This document shows positions 49,718 to 59,484 of a stretch of 64,000 bases of DNA, one piece after another (position 1 is the first letter of the stretch; every line of letters starts with the position of its first letter). Source of the DNA: Bacillus badius NBRC 15713. Lineage in GTDB: Bacteria; Bacillota; Bacilli; Bacillales; Domibacillaceae. The notes below the pieces were generated by a model that was not told where the DNA came from, searched no databases, and saw only the letters and a program-made list of their open reading frames with translations. The stretch spans positions 1 to 64,000 of the forward strand of contig NZ_BCVF01000001.1 in assembly GCF_001591605.1 (NCBI RefSeq), given 5' to 3'. A program made the position numbers and the translations under genes.

Positions 49718-50446
49718 ATGAATATTAATCAATTATCAAAACGACTCATGGCGGTAGCCTCCCGGATTCCGGCTGGAGCGGTTATAGCAGATATCGGCTC
49801 CGATCATGCGTATCTGCCTTGTTATGCTGTCCAAAGAGGAGTGGCTGCACAGGCGGTGGCAGGGGAAGTAGCCGATGGTCCTTTGCAGGCGGCCAAGCAG
49901 CAGGTGCAAGCCGCAGGGCTTGAAGAGAAAATCGCCGTGCGAAAAGGAAATGGCCTGGAAGTGATTGCAGCCGGCGAGGTGGACTGTGTCACGATTGCCG
50001 GAATGGGCGGTCCGTTGATCACTTCTATTCTCAATGAAGGAAAGGAGAAGCTCGTCGGGGTCAAGCGGCTTGTGCTTCAGCCCAACCTCCGGGCAGATCA
50101 TATTCGCAGATGGCTGTTAGTGAACGGGTGGCAATTAATCGATGAGGAAATCATGGAAGAAGACGGGAAAATTTATGAAATCTTAACTGCTGAACAAGGA
50201 GATGCCGACAAGCCCTACGGCAAGAGGAAAGAAGTCGAGTTGCTGACTGGCCCGATGCTGCTGGCTGAAAAAAGTGATGTATTCCTCAAGAAGTGGAGAA
50301 GAGAAGCAGATCAGCTTGAGGTGGTGCTAGAAAATCTGAAGAAGGCAGAAGATCAGCAGGCGGCCGATCAGAAAAGGCAAAGTGTGCTTCAAGAACTTCA
50401 GTTAATCAAGGAGGCAATCAATGGTGAAGAAAACGAACGGACATGA
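49718..50446 (+). CDS. trmK: tRNA (adenine22-N1)-methyltransferase TrmK
   Basis: SAM-dependent methylation of A22 in tRNA; yqfN in B. subtilis. The Rossmann part has VIADIGSDHAYLPCYAV and TIAGMGGPLI (catalytic region). A C-terminal coiled-coil (LEVVLENLKKAEDQQAADQ) completes 242 residues. GTGGTGACACG precedes the ATG. It overlaps yqfO by 26 bases, which indicates coupled translation. Confidence 0.94.
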   Translation: MNINQLSKRLMAVASRIPAGAVIADIGSDHAYLPCYAVQRGVAAQAVAGEVADGPLQAAKQQVQAAGLEEKIAVRKGNGLEVIAAGEVDCVTIAGMGGPLITSILNEGKEKLVGVKRLVLQPNLRADHIRRWLLVNGWQLIDEEIMEEDGKIYEILTAEQGDADKPYGKRKEVELLTGPMLLAEKSDVFLKKWRREADQLEVVLENLKKAEDQQAADQKRQSVLQELQLIKEAINGEENERT

Positions 50447-51542
50447 AATTATTCAGCTGTTTGAACAATTCTCTCCTAAAAGATATGCAATGGAGGGCGA
50501 TAAAATCGGCTTGCAAGTTGGCCGCTTAAACAAACCGGTTGAGCGGGTGCTGATAGCGCTTGACGTATTGGAGGAAGTGGTGGATGAAGCGATTGACAAA
50601 GATGTTCAGCTGATTATCGCCCACCACCCGTTAATTTTCCGGCCATTGAAATCGGTTGTTACGAGCGATCCAGCCGGGCGGCTTTTAGAGAAGCTGATTA
50701 AGCATGACATCGCCGTGTATGCAGCTCATACAAATTTGGATGTGGCCAAGGGCGGTGTGAATGATCTGTTGGCAGAGGCGCTTGAGCTAACAGAAACAGA
50801 AGTGCTCGTACCGACGCTCCAAGAGGACTTGAAGAAGCTTGCGGTGTTTGTGCCGTCAGACCATGCCGGAAGTGTTCGGGAAGCATTAGGCAGAGCGGGA
50901 GCGGGCTTTATCGGCGAGTATAGCCATTGCTCATTCTCCGTGGAGGGAACAGGACGATTCCTGCCTGGCGCGCAGACAAGTCCATATATTGGAGAAGCTG
51001 GCCGGCTGGAAACGGTAGAAGAGGTAAAGATAGAAACCATTTATCCAAGAAGCTTGGAGAAAAAGGTTCTTTCTGCCATGCTGAAGGCCCACCCTTATGA
51101 GGAGGTCGCTTACGATATTTATCCGCTTGATAATGAGGGAGAAACACTCGGCCTTGGAAGAATCGGCCAGCTGGAAAAATCTATGACCCTGCATGAATTT
51201 GCTGAATTCGTGAAAGAGAAGCTGGATGTGAAAGGCGTGCGTGTTGTTGGCCAATTAACTGAAGAGGTCAAGAAAGTAGCCGTGCTTGGAGGCGATGGAA
51301 ACAAATATTTTCAATCCGCCAAATTTAAAGGGGCAGATGTGTATGTAACGGGTGACTTCTATTACCACACTGCCCATGATGCGTTAGCAGCAGGCTTAAA
51401 GGTTGTTGATCCTGGCCATAATGTGGAAAAAGTCATGAAAGCGGGAACGGCAAATAAAATGGCTGCTTTGGCAGCGGAGAAAGGCTTGGATGTGCAGTTC
51501 ATTCCTTCTTCCATTCATACAGATCCGTTTACGTTTATATAA
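50421..51542 (+). CDS. yqfO: Nif3-like dinuclear metal protein YqfO
   Basis: A 373-residue NIF3/DUF34 protein with two NIF3 halves and a middle insert similar to CutA1/PII. Metal ligands are in IIAHHPLIF, HTNLD and the C-terminal DPGHN. It is often annotated as GTP cyclohydrolase 1 type 2, an assignment I would treat with caution. AAGGAGG lies nine bases before the ATG within trmK. Confidence 0.93.
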   Translation: MVKKTNGHEIIQLFEQFSPKRYAMEGDKIGLQVGRLNKPVERVLIALDVLEEVVDEAIDKDVQLIIAHHPLIFRPLKSVVTSDPAGRLLEKLIKHDIAVYAAHTNLDVAKGGVNDLLAEALELTETEVLVPTLQEDLKKLAVFVPSDHAGSVREALGRAGAGFIGEYSHCSFSVEGTGRFLPGAQTSPYIGEAGRLETVEEVKIETIYPRSLEKKVLSAMLKAHPYEEVAYDIYPLDNEGETLGLGRIGQLEKSMTLHEFAEFVKEKLDVKGVRVVGQLTEEVKKVAVLGGDGNKYFQSAKFKGADVYVTGDFYYHTAHDALAAGLKVVDPGHNVEKVMKAGTANKMAALAAEKGLDVQFIPSSIHTDPFTFI

Positions 51543-51648
51543 AAACGAACAGCGGCGGGCGACCTTAATGGGAACCTGAAAGGCCTGCCGCTCTCTAAGT
51601 TCTTGAAATCCAGAACGGGGTTATTTCGACTCCCTTTTGCTGACAAAC

Positions 51649-51696
51649 AGAAAGCGGCAGATCCTTTTACAAGGATCTGCCGCTTTCTTTGTTTTT
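51649..51696. terminator. Terminator between yqfO and ispH
   Basis: An 18-bp perfect stem (AGAAAGCGGCAGATCCTT and its complement) around TTAC, followed on the plus strand by TTGTTTTT. A second weaker hairpin (GCGGCGGGC/GCCTGCCGC) lies near 51552-51592. The genes converge here. Confidence 0.88.
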
Positions 51697-51698
51697 GC

Positions 51699-52655
51699 TT
51701 AACGGGTTGTAAGTGTGGATCTTTTTACTTTCGGCAAGATTTTATTTAGCGGAACCTTCTTCTCGCGTGCCCATGTACTCTCATCGTTTGGATCAAATTG
51801 CTCTATAAATTGGATCACTTCTTTAACAATCGGTGTCGGTGTGGACGCTCCGGCAGTGACAGCCGCTACTTTAGCGTCTTTAAGCCAGTCAATTTCAATT
51901 TCTGAAACATCGGCCACCCGGTAAGCGGTTGTCCCGGCAATTTCTATGGATACTTGAGCGAGGCGATTAGAGTTGTTGCTCTTTGGATCGCCGACAACGA
52001 TTAGCACGTCAGCAACGCCTGCTTGTTCGGCTACTGCTTCTTGCCGAACTTGGGTAGCCAGGCAAATCTCCTTGTGCATTTCTGCATGCGGATATTTTTC
52101 TTTAATTTCGTCCATGATATCAGCTACATCCCATTGGCTCATCGTTGTTTGATTGGTTACAATCACCTTTGGGCTTTGAATGTTCAATTTGCCGATATCC
52201 TCAGGCTTTTCGACTAGATGAATGATATCAGGGGCAACCCCTAACGCACCTTCCGGCTCGGGGTGCCCTTTTTTCCCGATATAGATGATTTCATAGCCTT
52301 CAGCTTTTTTCTCAAGAATCAATTCGTGCGTTTTTGTTACATCAGGGCAAGTCGCATCGATAGTGACAAGGTTCTTCTCGCGGGCCAGCTCCCTGATCTC
52401 TGGAGAAACGCCATGGGCGGTAAAAATGACCGTTCCTTCGTTGACCTTTTCCAAAATCTCTTTGCGGTTACTGCCTTCAAGAGTAATAATGCCTTCTTCT
52501 TCGAATGCATCGGTTACGTGCTTGTTATGGACAATCATTCCAAGAATATAAATCGGACGCGGCAAGCTTTTATCTAAAGCGGCGTTCCGGGCAATGACCA
52601 TTGCATCTACCACGCCGTAGCAATACCCTCTTGGGGCAATTTTAATCAGTTCCAT
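51699..52655 (-). CDS. ispH: 4-hydroxy-3-methylbut-2-enyl diphosphate reductase
   Basis: Last enzyme of the MEP isoprenoid pathway, yielding IPP and DMAPP. The iron-sulfur cluster ligands are C12 (GYCYGV), C103 (DATCPDV) and C198 (EICLATQ). TNQTTMSQW and the substrate Glu region are present. Length is 318 residues. AGGAGGTTTTTTT precedes the ATG. It pairs with ispG at 60617-61723 in the same window. Confidence 0.97.
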   Translation of the reverse strand: MELIKIAPRGYCYGVVDAMVIARNAALDKSLPRPIYILGMIVHNKHVTDAFEEEGIITLEGSNRKEILEKVNEGTVIFTAHGVSPEIRELAREKNLVTIDATCPDVTKTHELILEKKAEGYEIIYIGKKGHPEPEGALGVAPDIIHLVEKPEDIGKLNIQSPKVIVTNQTTMSQWDVADIMDEIKEKYPHAEMHKEICLATQVRQEAVAEQAGVADVLIVVGDPKSNNSNRLAQVSIEIAGTTAYRVADVSEIEIDWLKDAKVAAVTAGASTPTPIVKEVIQFIEQFDPNDESTWAREKKVPLNKILPKVKRSTLTTR

Positions 52656-52746
52656 AAAAAAACCTCCTATTTTTAGGGCGGAGTGAAAATGTGTACGAAT
52701 TCATTATATAGGAGGAGGCTGAACTTTGGAAGTGAACAGCCGCTTC

Positions 52747-53292
52747 TTAAATATAAAGTTTGGGAGACGATGATTTCGTTTCCAGTGCTGGAGCTGATTT
52801 ATCGCCATCATCCTCCGGCGGAGCTTTTTCTGCTTTAGCTGGCTGTTTTTCTGTTTTTTCAGTGTCAGCTTCTTGCTGCTTACTTTCGGGCTGCTTCGAT
52901 TGGCTGTCGCTTTCTTTGCTTTCCTCTGCATTAGGAAGGGATTTTAATCCTTTATACAGCTTCCACATGGAAGGCAGGTTTTTGACCATGGGACCATACT
53001 GTTCGACAATCGGACCGAATTGCTGGACGGTTTTCAATACTTGCTGGGTGTTGGCCAGCATTTGCTGCAAGTTCATGGGATTGGCTAACTTTTGGGCAGC
53101 AGCTCCGGCCCCACCACGCTCAAACCCGGTCATGCCGGATCCGGCCCCTTGCCTTAAAAGGCCAAGAAGCCCTCGTCCGCCTGTTCTTCTTGGCATGCCT
53201 GGGGGCGGCATGGAGGGAGAAAATCCCCGCATAGGAGGCGGATAGCGATAGGAGGGAGGAAGCCCGTTACCGCGCGGAACAGGAATCATCAC
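52747..53292 (-). CDS. yqfQ: YqfQ family protein
   Basis: 181 residues of low complexity. The N-terminus is Pro/Arg/Gly-rich, with SYRYPPPMRGFSPSMPPPG. A conserved core follows (NLQQMLANTQQVLKTVQQFGP, QYGPMVKNLPSMWKLYKG), then a Glu/Lys-rich tail ending SSPKLYI. These three parts define the YqfQ-like family. The start is GTG 53292 or ATG 53289. It is divergent from cshB and upstream of ispH. Function is unknown; a structural or spore role is speculation. Confidence 0.88.
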   Translation of the reverse strand: MMIPVPRGNGLPPSYRYPPPMRGFSPSMPPPGMPRRTGGRGLLGLLRQGAGSGMTGFERGGAGAAAQKLANPMNLQQMLANTQQVLKTVQQFGPIVEQYGPMVKNLPSMWKLYKGLKSLPNAEESKESDSQSKQPESKQQEADTEKTEKQPAKAEKAPPEDDGDKSAPALETKSSSPKLYI

Positions 53293-53384
53293 TTGTTCAT
53301 CCTTTCATATGTTCTTCTTCGTTATTGTATGCAGCAAAAAGCAAAAAGGTTTTTCCCGAAAATAAACGAATCCATAAGGATGCC

Positions 53385-53412
53385 TTTGATTTATGAAAGG
53401 TTTTGATATAAT
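53385..53412 (+). promoter_or_regulatory. Promoter of cshB
   Basis: A perfect TATAAT (53407-53412) inside the dyad GATATAATATC, with TTTGAT 16 bases upstream. A small hairpin (GGCTG-TTTT-CAGCC, 53430-53443) lies in the leader just before the ribosome site. Confidence 0.6.
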
Positions 53413-53459
53413 ATCAAGATGGAGAAAAAGGCTGTTTTCAGCCAAAAGGAGTGTCACAT

Positions 53460-54779
53460 TTGACAAATCATCAATTTGAAAAGTACGGATTTCAGCCGTT
53501 TATTAATAAAGGAATAAAGCAATTAGGGTTTCGTGAGCCGACGGCCATTCAAACCAAAATGATTCCTCTAGTGTTAAAGGGGGAAAGCGCGATCGGCCAA
53601 TCGCAAACGGGAACCGGGAAAACACACTCGTATGTTCTGCCGATTCTTCATAAAATTAACCCGGCCAAAAAAGAAGTGCAAGCGGTAATTACAGCACCAA
53701 CGAGAGAGCTCGCTAATCAGATTTATCAGGAGATTCTTAAGATTGCCCGTTTGTCTGATGAGGAAATTACCGCCCGCTGCTACATTGGAGGCACCGATAA
53801 GCAGCGCGATATTGAAAAGCTGAAAAATCAGCCGCATATCGTCGTCGGCACACCTGGAAGAATCAATGATTTAATACAAGCCCAAGCGCTGTCTGTGCAT
53901 AAAGCTCAGATGCTCGTGATTGATGAAGCGGATTTAATGCTCGACATGGGATTTATTGTCGATGTTGACCAGATTGCTTCGAGAATGCCAGAGCAATTAA
54001 GCATGTATGTTTTTTCAGCGACAATTCCGGAAAAGTTGAAACCGTTTTTGAAAAAATATATGGAAAACCCAGAGTATATTCACATTCAGCCTAAGCATAT
54101 TTCAGCAGAAAATATTGATCATATCCTTGTTCCCAAAAAAAGCCGGGAGAAGATTGATTTGCTGTCTGACATGCTGCAGGCATACAACCCGTATCTAGCG
54201 GTTATTTTTACAAATACGAAGCAAAAAGCCGATGAGGTAGCAGATGCTCTTTTAGAAAAAGGCTTAAAAACAGGGCGTATACATGGTGATTTATCCCCCC
54301 GTGACCGCAAGAAGATGATGAAGCAAATCCGCGATCTGGATTATCAATTTATCGTGGCCACGGATCTGGCGGCACGGGGAATTGATATTGAAGGGGTAAG
54401 CCACGTAATTAACTATGAGCTGCCAAAGGACTTGGATTTCTACATTCACCGGGCAGGGCGGACAGCGCGGGCAGGCTCCTCAGGAATATGCGCGACCATT
54501 TATCTGCCATCTGACGAGGATGCACTCGTTCGTTTAGAGAAGCTCGGCATCACCTTCCGTTCTGCTGATTTGCGCCAAGGAGAGTGGATAGAGCTAGCTG
54601 ACCGCAATCAGCGGAAGAAACGGGAAAAAGCCGCTGATGAAATTGACGCAAAAGCTAAATCAATCGTCCGTAAACCGAAAAAGGTAAAACCAGGCTACAA
54701 GAAGAAAATGCAAAGAGAAGTAGTCCAATTTAAAAAGCGTGCCCGCCGTCTAGAAGGGAAACGCAACAACAAAGGGTAA
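53460..54779 (+). CDS. cshB: DEAD-box RNA helicase CshB
   Basis: ATP-dependent RNA helicase linked to cold adaptation and ribosome or mRNA handling. The Q motif region (EPTAIQTKMIPL), IGQSQTGTGKT (Walker A), PTRELA, TPGR, DEAD, SAT and HRAGRTAR are all present. A Lys/Arg-rich tail (KPKKVKPGYKKKMQ) binds RNA. From TTG 53460 the product has 439 residues; GTG 53451 abuts the Shine-Dalgarno AAAGGAG and cannot be used. Confidence 0.95.
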   Translation: MTNHQFEKYGFQPFINKGIKQLGFREPTAIQTKMIPLVLKGESAIGQSQTGTGKTHSYVLPILHKINPAKKEVQAVITAPTRELANQIYQEILKIARLSDEEITARCYIGGTDKQRDIEKLKNQPHIVVGTPGRINDLIQAQALSVHKAQMLVIDEADLMLDMGFIVDVDQIASRMPEQLSMYVFSATIPEKLKPFLKKYMENPEYIHIQPKHISAENIDHILVPKKSREKIDLLSDMLQAYNPYLAVIFTNTKQKADEVADALLEKGLKTGRIHGDLSPRDRKKMMKQIRDLDYQFIVATDLAARGIDIEGVSHVINYELPKDLDFYIHRAGRTARAGSSGICATIYLPSDEDALVRLEKLGITFRSADLRQGEWIELADRNQRKKREKAADEIDAKAKSIVRKPKKVKPGYKKKMQREVVQFKKRARRLEGKRNNKG

Positions 54780-54916
54780 GAAACAAGCCGGCAAATCCGC
54801 TGCTGCAAGCAAGAGAACGGCGGACCATACCGAACCTTCTTGAAGCAATGGCTTTTCAAGAAGTATGACTTGGCAGCTGGCCAAAAGAAGAAAGCAAGTA
54901 TTTGTCAACGGACCGG

Positions 54917-54940
54917 GACCTGCTGTGGCAGGTCTTTTTT
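54917..54940 (+). terminator. Terminator before nfo
   Basis: GACCTGC pairs with GCAGGTC around TGTG, followed by six T. The 54780-54916 stretch has no gene but holds another dyad (CTTCTTGAA/TTCAAGAAG). Confidence 0.9.
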
Positions 54941-54993
54941 GCTGAAACAAGCTCTTTTTTTTAGTAAAATAAAGAGATAAAGGAGAGATACAT

Positions 54994-55890
54994 ATGTTGA
55001 AAATTGGTTCTCACGTTTCTATGAGCGGGAAAAAAATGCTCCTTGGAGCAAGTGAAGAGGCGGCTTCCTATGGGGCAAATACATTTATGATTTATACAGG
55101 GGCTCCTCAAAATACAAGAAGAAAGAAAATCGAAGAACTGAACATTGATAAGGGATGGCTTCATATGAAAGAAAATAATATGAGCGACATTGTTGTCCAT
55201 GCCCCCTATATTATTAATATCGGCAATACAGTAAGCGAAAGCACGTTTGAGCTTGGAGTGAACTTTTTGCGTTCCGAAATAGAACGCACTGCTGCTCTCG
55301 GCGCTAAACAAATTGTTCTTCACCCCGGTGCTCATGTCGGAGCGGGGGCGGAAGCGGGCATCAAAAAAATTGTTGAAGGGCTCAATGAGGTGCTGACCAA
55401 AGACATAGATGTCCAAATAGCGCTCGAAACAATGGCTGGCAAAGGATCGGAGTGCGGCGCGTCGTTTGAAGAGCTGGCGATGATTATCGACGGCGTACAT
55501 TTAAACGATAAATTATCGGTTTGCTTTGATACGTGCCATACCCATGATGCGGGTTACGCCATTAAAGAAGATTTTGACGGAGTGCTTGACCACTTTGACC
55601 GTGTCGTTGGAGTAGACCGGATCAAGGTTTTGCATATCAACGACAGCAAAAATGAACAAGGGGCGAGAAAAGACCGTCATGAAAACATTGGGTTTGGCCA
55701 CATTGGATTTGACGCGCTTAATTATATCGTTCATCACCCTCAGCTGATGGAGGTTCCTAAAATTTTAGAAACTCCGTACGTCGGCGAAGATAAAAAATCA
55801 CGCAAACCGCCTTACAAATTTGAAATTGAAATGTTCCGTCAAAAAGCCTTTGATGATGAGGTACTAGAGAAAGTGATAGCTGTTCATTAA
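54994..55890 (+). CDS. nfo: Endonuclease IV (AP endonuclease)
   Basis: Cleaves DNA 5' to abasic sites in base excision repair; yqfS in B. subtilis, where it protects spores. A TIM barrel with a trinuclear zinc site: [48 protein letters not shown] and [14 protein letters not shown]. Length is 298 residues. AAGGAGAG precedes the ATG. Confidence 0.97.
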   Translation: MLKIGSHVSMSGKKMLLGASEEAASYGANTFMIYTGAPQNTRRKKIEELNIDKGWLHMKENNMSDIVVHAPYIINIGNTVSESTFELGVNFLRSEIERTAALGAKQIVLHPGAHVGAGAEAGIKKIVEGLNEVLTKDIDVQIALETMAGKGSECGASFEELAMIIDGVHLNDKLSVCFDTCHTHDAGYAIKEDFDGVLDHFDRVVGVDRIKVLHINDSKNEQGARKDRHENIGFGHIGFDALNYIVHHPQLMEVPKILETPYVGEDKKSRKPPYKFEIEMFRQKAFDDEVLEKVIAVH

Positions 55891-55924
55891 CGAGCGTATT
55901 TTCTCTATGAGCAAGCGGATGCGC

Positions 55925-55964
55925 GGCAGCAAAAGAAGGGACAAGCGCTTCTTCTTTTGCTGCC
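55925..55964. terminator. Long hairpin after nfo
   Basis: GGCAGCAAAAGAAG pairs perfectly with CTTCTTTTGCTGCC around 12 bases. No T run follows, so termination efficiency is uncertain. It lies between the converging nfo and yqfT. Confidence 0.6.
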
Positions 55965-56030
55965 TAACCGCAAGCTTCTAATCCCTGTTTGACTCGTGAG
56001 CTGGGCTGCAAATGAGCATCTTTGTGTTTT

Positions 56031-56285
56031 TTATTGTAAAAATGTGGTCAGCAATTTATTTAGTTTATTTGCGGTTTGTTCGTTCGTGATGGCGGCAATT
56101 TCCCTCAACAGACTTGCCCTCGCCTGTTCATTAAATAAATTGACTTTTTGTCTGCGCAGAAGGCTGGAAACTTTTTCAGCCTCTTCCCTTTTTAACGGGA
56201 TATCTAGCCCCTTTGCATAATTTAACAATTCATCTGCCGTAATTGTTTGCGCCTTTTGATTAATGAGGTGCTGTAAGAATTTCAT
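56031..56285 (-). CDS. yqfT: YqfT family protein (DUF2624)
   Basis: An 84-residue soluble helical protein. It reads LINQKAQTITADELLNYAKG and LRRQKVNLFNEQARASLLREIAAIT, the pattern of the DUF2624 family. The ATG is preceded on the minus strand by AAAGGAGTGAC. It is divergent from yqfU, as in B. subtilis. Function is unknown. Confidence 0.88.
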   Translation of the reverse strand: MKFLQHLINQKAQTITADELLNYAKGLDIPLKREEAEKVSSLLRRQKVNLFNEQARASLLREIAAITNEQTANKLNKLLTTFLQ

Positions 56286-56341
56286 TAGCAGTCACTCCTT
56301 TTCTTCTATGTTTAATGTATGAGAGAAAGAAAAAGAGGTGA

Positions 56342-57268
56342 TTGAAGGACAGAATGGAGCGAAAAGAATATTCTAAAATAAAAAGGAATGATGGTATGCC
56401 TAAACAACACAAAAGAGAAAGTAAATCCCGCTCTTTTTACCGCCTCGTTATGATCTTGGTGGGAGCAGCTTTTGCCGCTGCCGCCATTGAATTATTTCTT
56501 GTTCCTAACAATATCATTGACGGGGGAATCATTGGGATATCACTAATCCTAAGTTACTTATTCCAGCATCCGCTGCTGAATTTCTCCACATTTGTTGTTC
56601 TATTAAATATTCCATTTCTCTATTTTGGTTACAAGCAGATCGGAAAGACGTTTATGTTTTCTTCGCTTTTTGGAATCATTTGTCTTGCTTTTCTGGAAAA
56701 CAGCTTTCATCGATTCGATCCATTTACAAATCAGCCGATTTTGGCGGCTATCTTTGGCGGGCTTCTTCTTGGCCTGGGAGTCGGGCTTGTGATTCGCCAT
56801 GGCGGTACGCTTGACGGCACGGAAATCCTCGGCATTTTGATGACGAAAAAATTACCTTTTTCCGTCGGGGAGTTTGTTATGTTCATTAATATCTTTGTAT
56901 TTGGCTGGGCCGCTTTTGTACTGGGCACGGAGAATGCAATGTACTCCGTTATGACGTACTATATTGCATTTAAAGCGATTGATACGGTCATTCAGGGATT
57001 AGAGGAAACGAAGGCCTGCATCATTATTTCTGATTTTTATGAGGAAATGTCCGATGTTATTCTTCATCGTCTTGGAAGGGGAACCACCAAGCTGAAAGGA
57101 AAAGGCGGGTTTACAGATTCGGAAAAAGAAGTGATTTATGTAGTTGTCACCCGGCTGGAGATCACCAAGCTCAAAAGCATTATCAATGATGTGGATCCGG
57201 ATGCTTTTCTGACGATTATGAATACCCATGAGACAAGAGGCGGCCGTTTTAAGACAGCGATCCATTAA
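56342..57268 (+). CDS. yqfU: YitT family membrane protein (YqfU)
   Basis: About 305 residues. Five or six membrane segments (from [20 protein letters not shown]) form the YitT/DUF161 part, and a C-terminal DUF2179 domain of about 80 residues follows. [14 protein letters not shown] and [12 protein letters not shown] are family signatures. The start is unsure: TTG 56342 almost touches GAGGTG, and ATG 56354 or 56396 are alternatives. The transport role suggested by others is unproven. Confidence 0.88.
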   Translation: MKDRMERKEYSKIKRNDGMPKQHKRESKSRSFYRLVMILVGAAFAAAAIELFLVPNNIIDGGIIGISLILSYLFQHPLLNFSTFVVLLNIPFLYFGYKQIGKTFMFSSLFGIICLAFLENSFHRFDPFTNQPILAAIFGGLLLGLGVGLVIRHGGTLDGTEILGILMTKKLPFSVGEFVMFINIFVFGWAAFVLGTENAMYSVMTYYIAFKAIDTVIQGLEETKACIIISDFYEEMSDVILHRLGRGTTKLKGKGGFTDSEKEVIYVVVTRLEITKLKSIINDVDPDAFLTIMNTHETRGGRFKTAIH

Positions 57269-57274
57269 CCAAGC

Positions 57275-57310
57275 CGGAGCTGCCAGGAGGCAGTTCCGAT
57301 TTACTTTTCT
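57275..57310 (+). terminator. Terminator after yqfU
   Basis: CGGAGCTGCC pairs with GGCAGTTCCG, one G-U, around AGGA. The tail ATTTACTTTTCTT is only moderately T-rich, and it overlaps the next promoter. Confidence 0.6.
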
Positions 57311-57362
57311 TATTAGATGTTGTATACTTCATTTGATTTACAAATCGTAATCATTCTTATAA
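57300..57362 (+). promoter_or_regulatory. znuCB-zur promoter with Zur box
   Basis: TTTACT (57300-57305) and TATACT (57323-57328) are separated by 17 bases. AAATCGTAATCATT begins at 57342 and matches the left two thirds of the Bacillus Zur operator AAATCGTAATNATTACGATTT; the right arm is degenerate. The box lies just downstream of the transcription start, where a zinc-loaded repressor would block it. The regulator gene zur is third in the operon. Confidence 0.75.
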
Positions 57363-57375
57363 AGGAGACACTTCA

Positions 57376-58155
57376 ATGAATCAACCACCTGTCATTGAAA
57401 TTAAAAACGTGTCCTACCGTTATGACCGGGATAATGTGTTAGAGAACATTCAATTATCTGTCCCTAAAGGGGCTTTTTTAGGTTTAGTAGGTCCGAATGG
57501 CTCAGGAAAATCCACTTTGCTTAAATTAATTTTGGGCCTGTTAAAAGTGAAGGAAGGGGAAGTTTTCCTGTTTGGCACCCCTCAGAAGAGTTTTAAAAAC
57601 TGGGATCGGATTGGCTTTGTCTCGCAAAAAGCCAATTCATTTAATACGGGCTTCCCTGCAACTGTCTATGAGGTAGTAGCGAGTGGCTTAACGAAGAAGC
57701 TGGGACTCTTCCGGCGGCCGGGAAGCAAGGAAAAGCAGGCGATTAAAGCGGCTGTAGAAGCAGTAGGGATGGAGGCGTTTCTTACCCGGAATATCGGGGA
57801 GCTTTCCGGCGGACAGCAGCAGCGGATCTTTATTGCCAGAGCGATTGTATCCAAACCGGATATTCTTATCCTCGATGAGCCGACTGTTGGAGTGGATAGC
57901 AAAAATGTCGAATCATTTTATAACATGCTTGCTTATTTAAATCAGCAGATGGGAATTACACTTTTGCTGGTGACACATGATATTGGCATTATTAGCGATA
58001 AAGTGACCCATGTGGCTTGCTTAAATAAATATTTGCATTTTCACGGCAGCATGCAGCAGTTTGAAACACTCGATGAAGAGGATTTGTCCGACTTATATGG
58101 ACACGGCATTCATCTCCTTGACCATCATCACGAGCATCAGGGGGCAGATGTATGA
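57376..58155 (+). CDS. znuC: Zinc ABC transporter ATP-binding protein
   Basis: ATPase of a high-affinity zinc (or manganese) importer. Walker A is GPNGSGKST (39-47), the signature is ELSGGQQQR, and Walker B is ILILDEP with a following H-loop (THD). The C-terminus is His-rich (HGIHLLDHHHEHQG) and may sense or hold metal. It overlaps znuB by four bases (ATGA). AAAGGAG precedes the ATG. Zinc rather than manganese is inferred from the Zur box and the zur gene. Confidence 0.9.
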   Translation: MNQPPVIEIKNVSYRYDRDNVLENIQLSVPKGAFLGLVGPNGSGKSTLLKLILGLLKVKEGEVFLFGTPQKSFKNWDRIGFVSQKANSFNTGFPATVYEVVASGLTKKLGLFRRPGSKEKQAIKAAVEAVGMEAFLTRNIGELSGGQQQRIFIARAIVSKPDILILDEPTVGVDSKNVESFYNMLAYLNQQMGITLLLVTHDIGIISDKVTHVACLNKYLHFHGSMQQFETLDEEDLSDLYGHGIHLLDHHHEHQGADV

Positions 58156-58988
58156 TTGAAGCAATCGGACAATATGAGTTTCTTCAAAATGCTTTTTTGA
58201 CGGGCATGATTATCGGAGTGATTGCGCCGCTTCTAGGTGCGTTTATCGTTGTAAGACGGCTGTCGCTCATCGCGGATGCTCTTAGCCATGTAACGCTGGC
58301 CGGGATTGCGGCCGGATTGTACTTTAGCCAGACATTTACTTTTCTCGCCTGGCTTAATCCTATGTATTCGGGAATGGTTTTTTCGATTATCGGCTCTTTG
58401 TTCATTGAACGGCTGAGAACGGTTTATAAGCATTATCAGGAATTGGCCATACCGATTATTTTGTCGGGAGGCATAGGCGTAGGTGTGATCTTTATTTCAT
58501 TGGCGGACGGCTTCAACACAGATTTATTCAGCTATTTGTTCGGCAGCGTCAGCGCTGTCAGCCGTGAAGACTTGTGGCTGATCTGCCTCATTAGCCTCAT
58601 TGTGATAGCAACCGTTTATTTATTGTATAAGGAATTATTTTTACTGTCATTTGATGAAGAGCATGCTAAAGCTTCAGGCATACCGGCCAAGTCTATCCAT
58701 TTTATATTTATCATTCTTGTGGCGCTTGTGATTGCAGCCTCTATGAGGATTGTCGGTGTCCTGCTTGTATCCGCGCTGATGACATTGCCGGTTGCTGCCG
58801 CTATGCGGATGGCCAAAGGCTTTAAGCAGACCATTGCTTATTCTGTCTTGTTTGGTGAAATCGCGGTGCTTGCCGGATTGGTTAGTGCCTTTTATTTGGA
58901 TCTGGCTCCGGGCGGAACGATTGTTGTGGCCTCTATCCTGATTTTATTGCTCGTCATTGCGGCTAAAAAGTTTACAAAGGCGGGGTGA
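58152..58988 (+). CDS. znuB: Zinc ABC transporter permease
   Basis: Integral membrane permease of the ABC-3 family, 278 residues with about eight membrane segments. PLLGAFIVVRRLSLIADALSH and RIVGVLLVSALMTLPVAAAMR are hallmark stretches. It is translationally coupled to znuC. No substrate-binding protein gene (znuA) is linked here, so it must be encoded elsewhere. Confidence 0.92.
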   Translation: MIEAIGQYEFLQNAFLTGMIIGVIAPLLGAFIVVRRLSLIADALSHVTLAGIAAGLYFSQTFTFLAWLNPMYSGMVFSIIGSLFIERLRTVYKHYQELAIPIILSGGIGVGVIFISLADGFNTDLFSYLFGSVSAVSREDLWLICLISLIVIATVYLLYKELFLLSFDEEHAKASGIPAKSIHFIFIILVALVIAASMRIVGVLLVSALMTLPVAAAMRMAKGFKQTIAYSVLFGEIAVLAGLVSAFYLDLAPGGTIVVASILILLLVIAAKKFTKAG

Positions 58989-58994
58989 GAAAGC

Positions 58995-59417
58995 ATGAAT
59001 TTAACGGAAGCGGTTGAGCTTTTAAAGAAAAGGGGATATAAGCAGACCGGCAAGCGCGAAGATATGCTGGCGCTATTTGCGCGCAAAGATAAATATTTAA
59101 CAGCAAAAGAAGTGCTGGAGGAGATGAAGGACAGCTATCCAGGACTTAGCTTTGACACGATTTATCGGAACTTAGCGCTGTTTGTAGAGATGGGGATTCT
59201 TGAGGAAACTGAATTATCTGGCGAGCGGCATTACCGTTTCACTTGCTCGCATAAGGAGCATCATCATCATTTTATTTGCCTCACTTGCGGCAAGACCCGG
59301 GAAATTCATTTATGTCCCATGGATCACATTCATGAGCTTCCCGGATATGAAGTGTCCGGCCACAAATTTGAAATTTATGGGTTGTGTCCGTCCTGCTCGC
59401 CAGCAAAAGAGGCCTAA
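58995..59417 (+). CDS. zur: Zinc uptake regulator Zur (Fur family)
   Basis: A 140-residue metal-dependent repressor. The winged helix includes [19 protein letters not shown]. The metal region [14 protein letters not shown] and the second CxxC (CPSC) bind structural and regulatory zinc. It matches B. subtilis Zur (yqfV) in sequence and place. GGCGGGGTGAG precedes the ATG. It should repress its own operon through the box at 57342. Confidence 0.94.
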   Translation: MNLTEAVELLKKRGYKQTGKREDMLALFARKDKYLTAKEVLEEMKDSYPGLSFDTIYRNLALFVEMGILEETELSGERHYRFTCSHKEHHHHFICLTCGKTREIHLCPMDHIHELPGYEVSGHKFEIYGLCPSCSPAKEA

Positions 59418-59431
59418 AACCGCTGAATATC

Positions 59432-59477
59432 AAAAAAAGGATGCAAAAAAGCTTTATGCTTCTTTTGCATCCTTTTT
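59432..59477. terminator. Bidirectional terminator between zur and yqfW
   Basis: AAAAAGGATGCAAAA pairs with TTTTGCATCCTTTTT around 14 bases. The A and T runs serve both converging genes. Confidence 0.9.
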
Positions 59478-59484
59478 CTATTGG

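Noticed and set aside
52760-53245. 161-codon plus-strand ORF opposite yqfQ
   Set aside because: yqfQ on the other strand has family features, including the KLYI end and ribosome site. This frame only mirrors its low-complexity sequence.
54750-54950. 66-codon minus-strand ORF between cshB and nfo
   Set aside because: It overlaps the terminator before nfo and the end of cshB. No ribosome site or family was seen.
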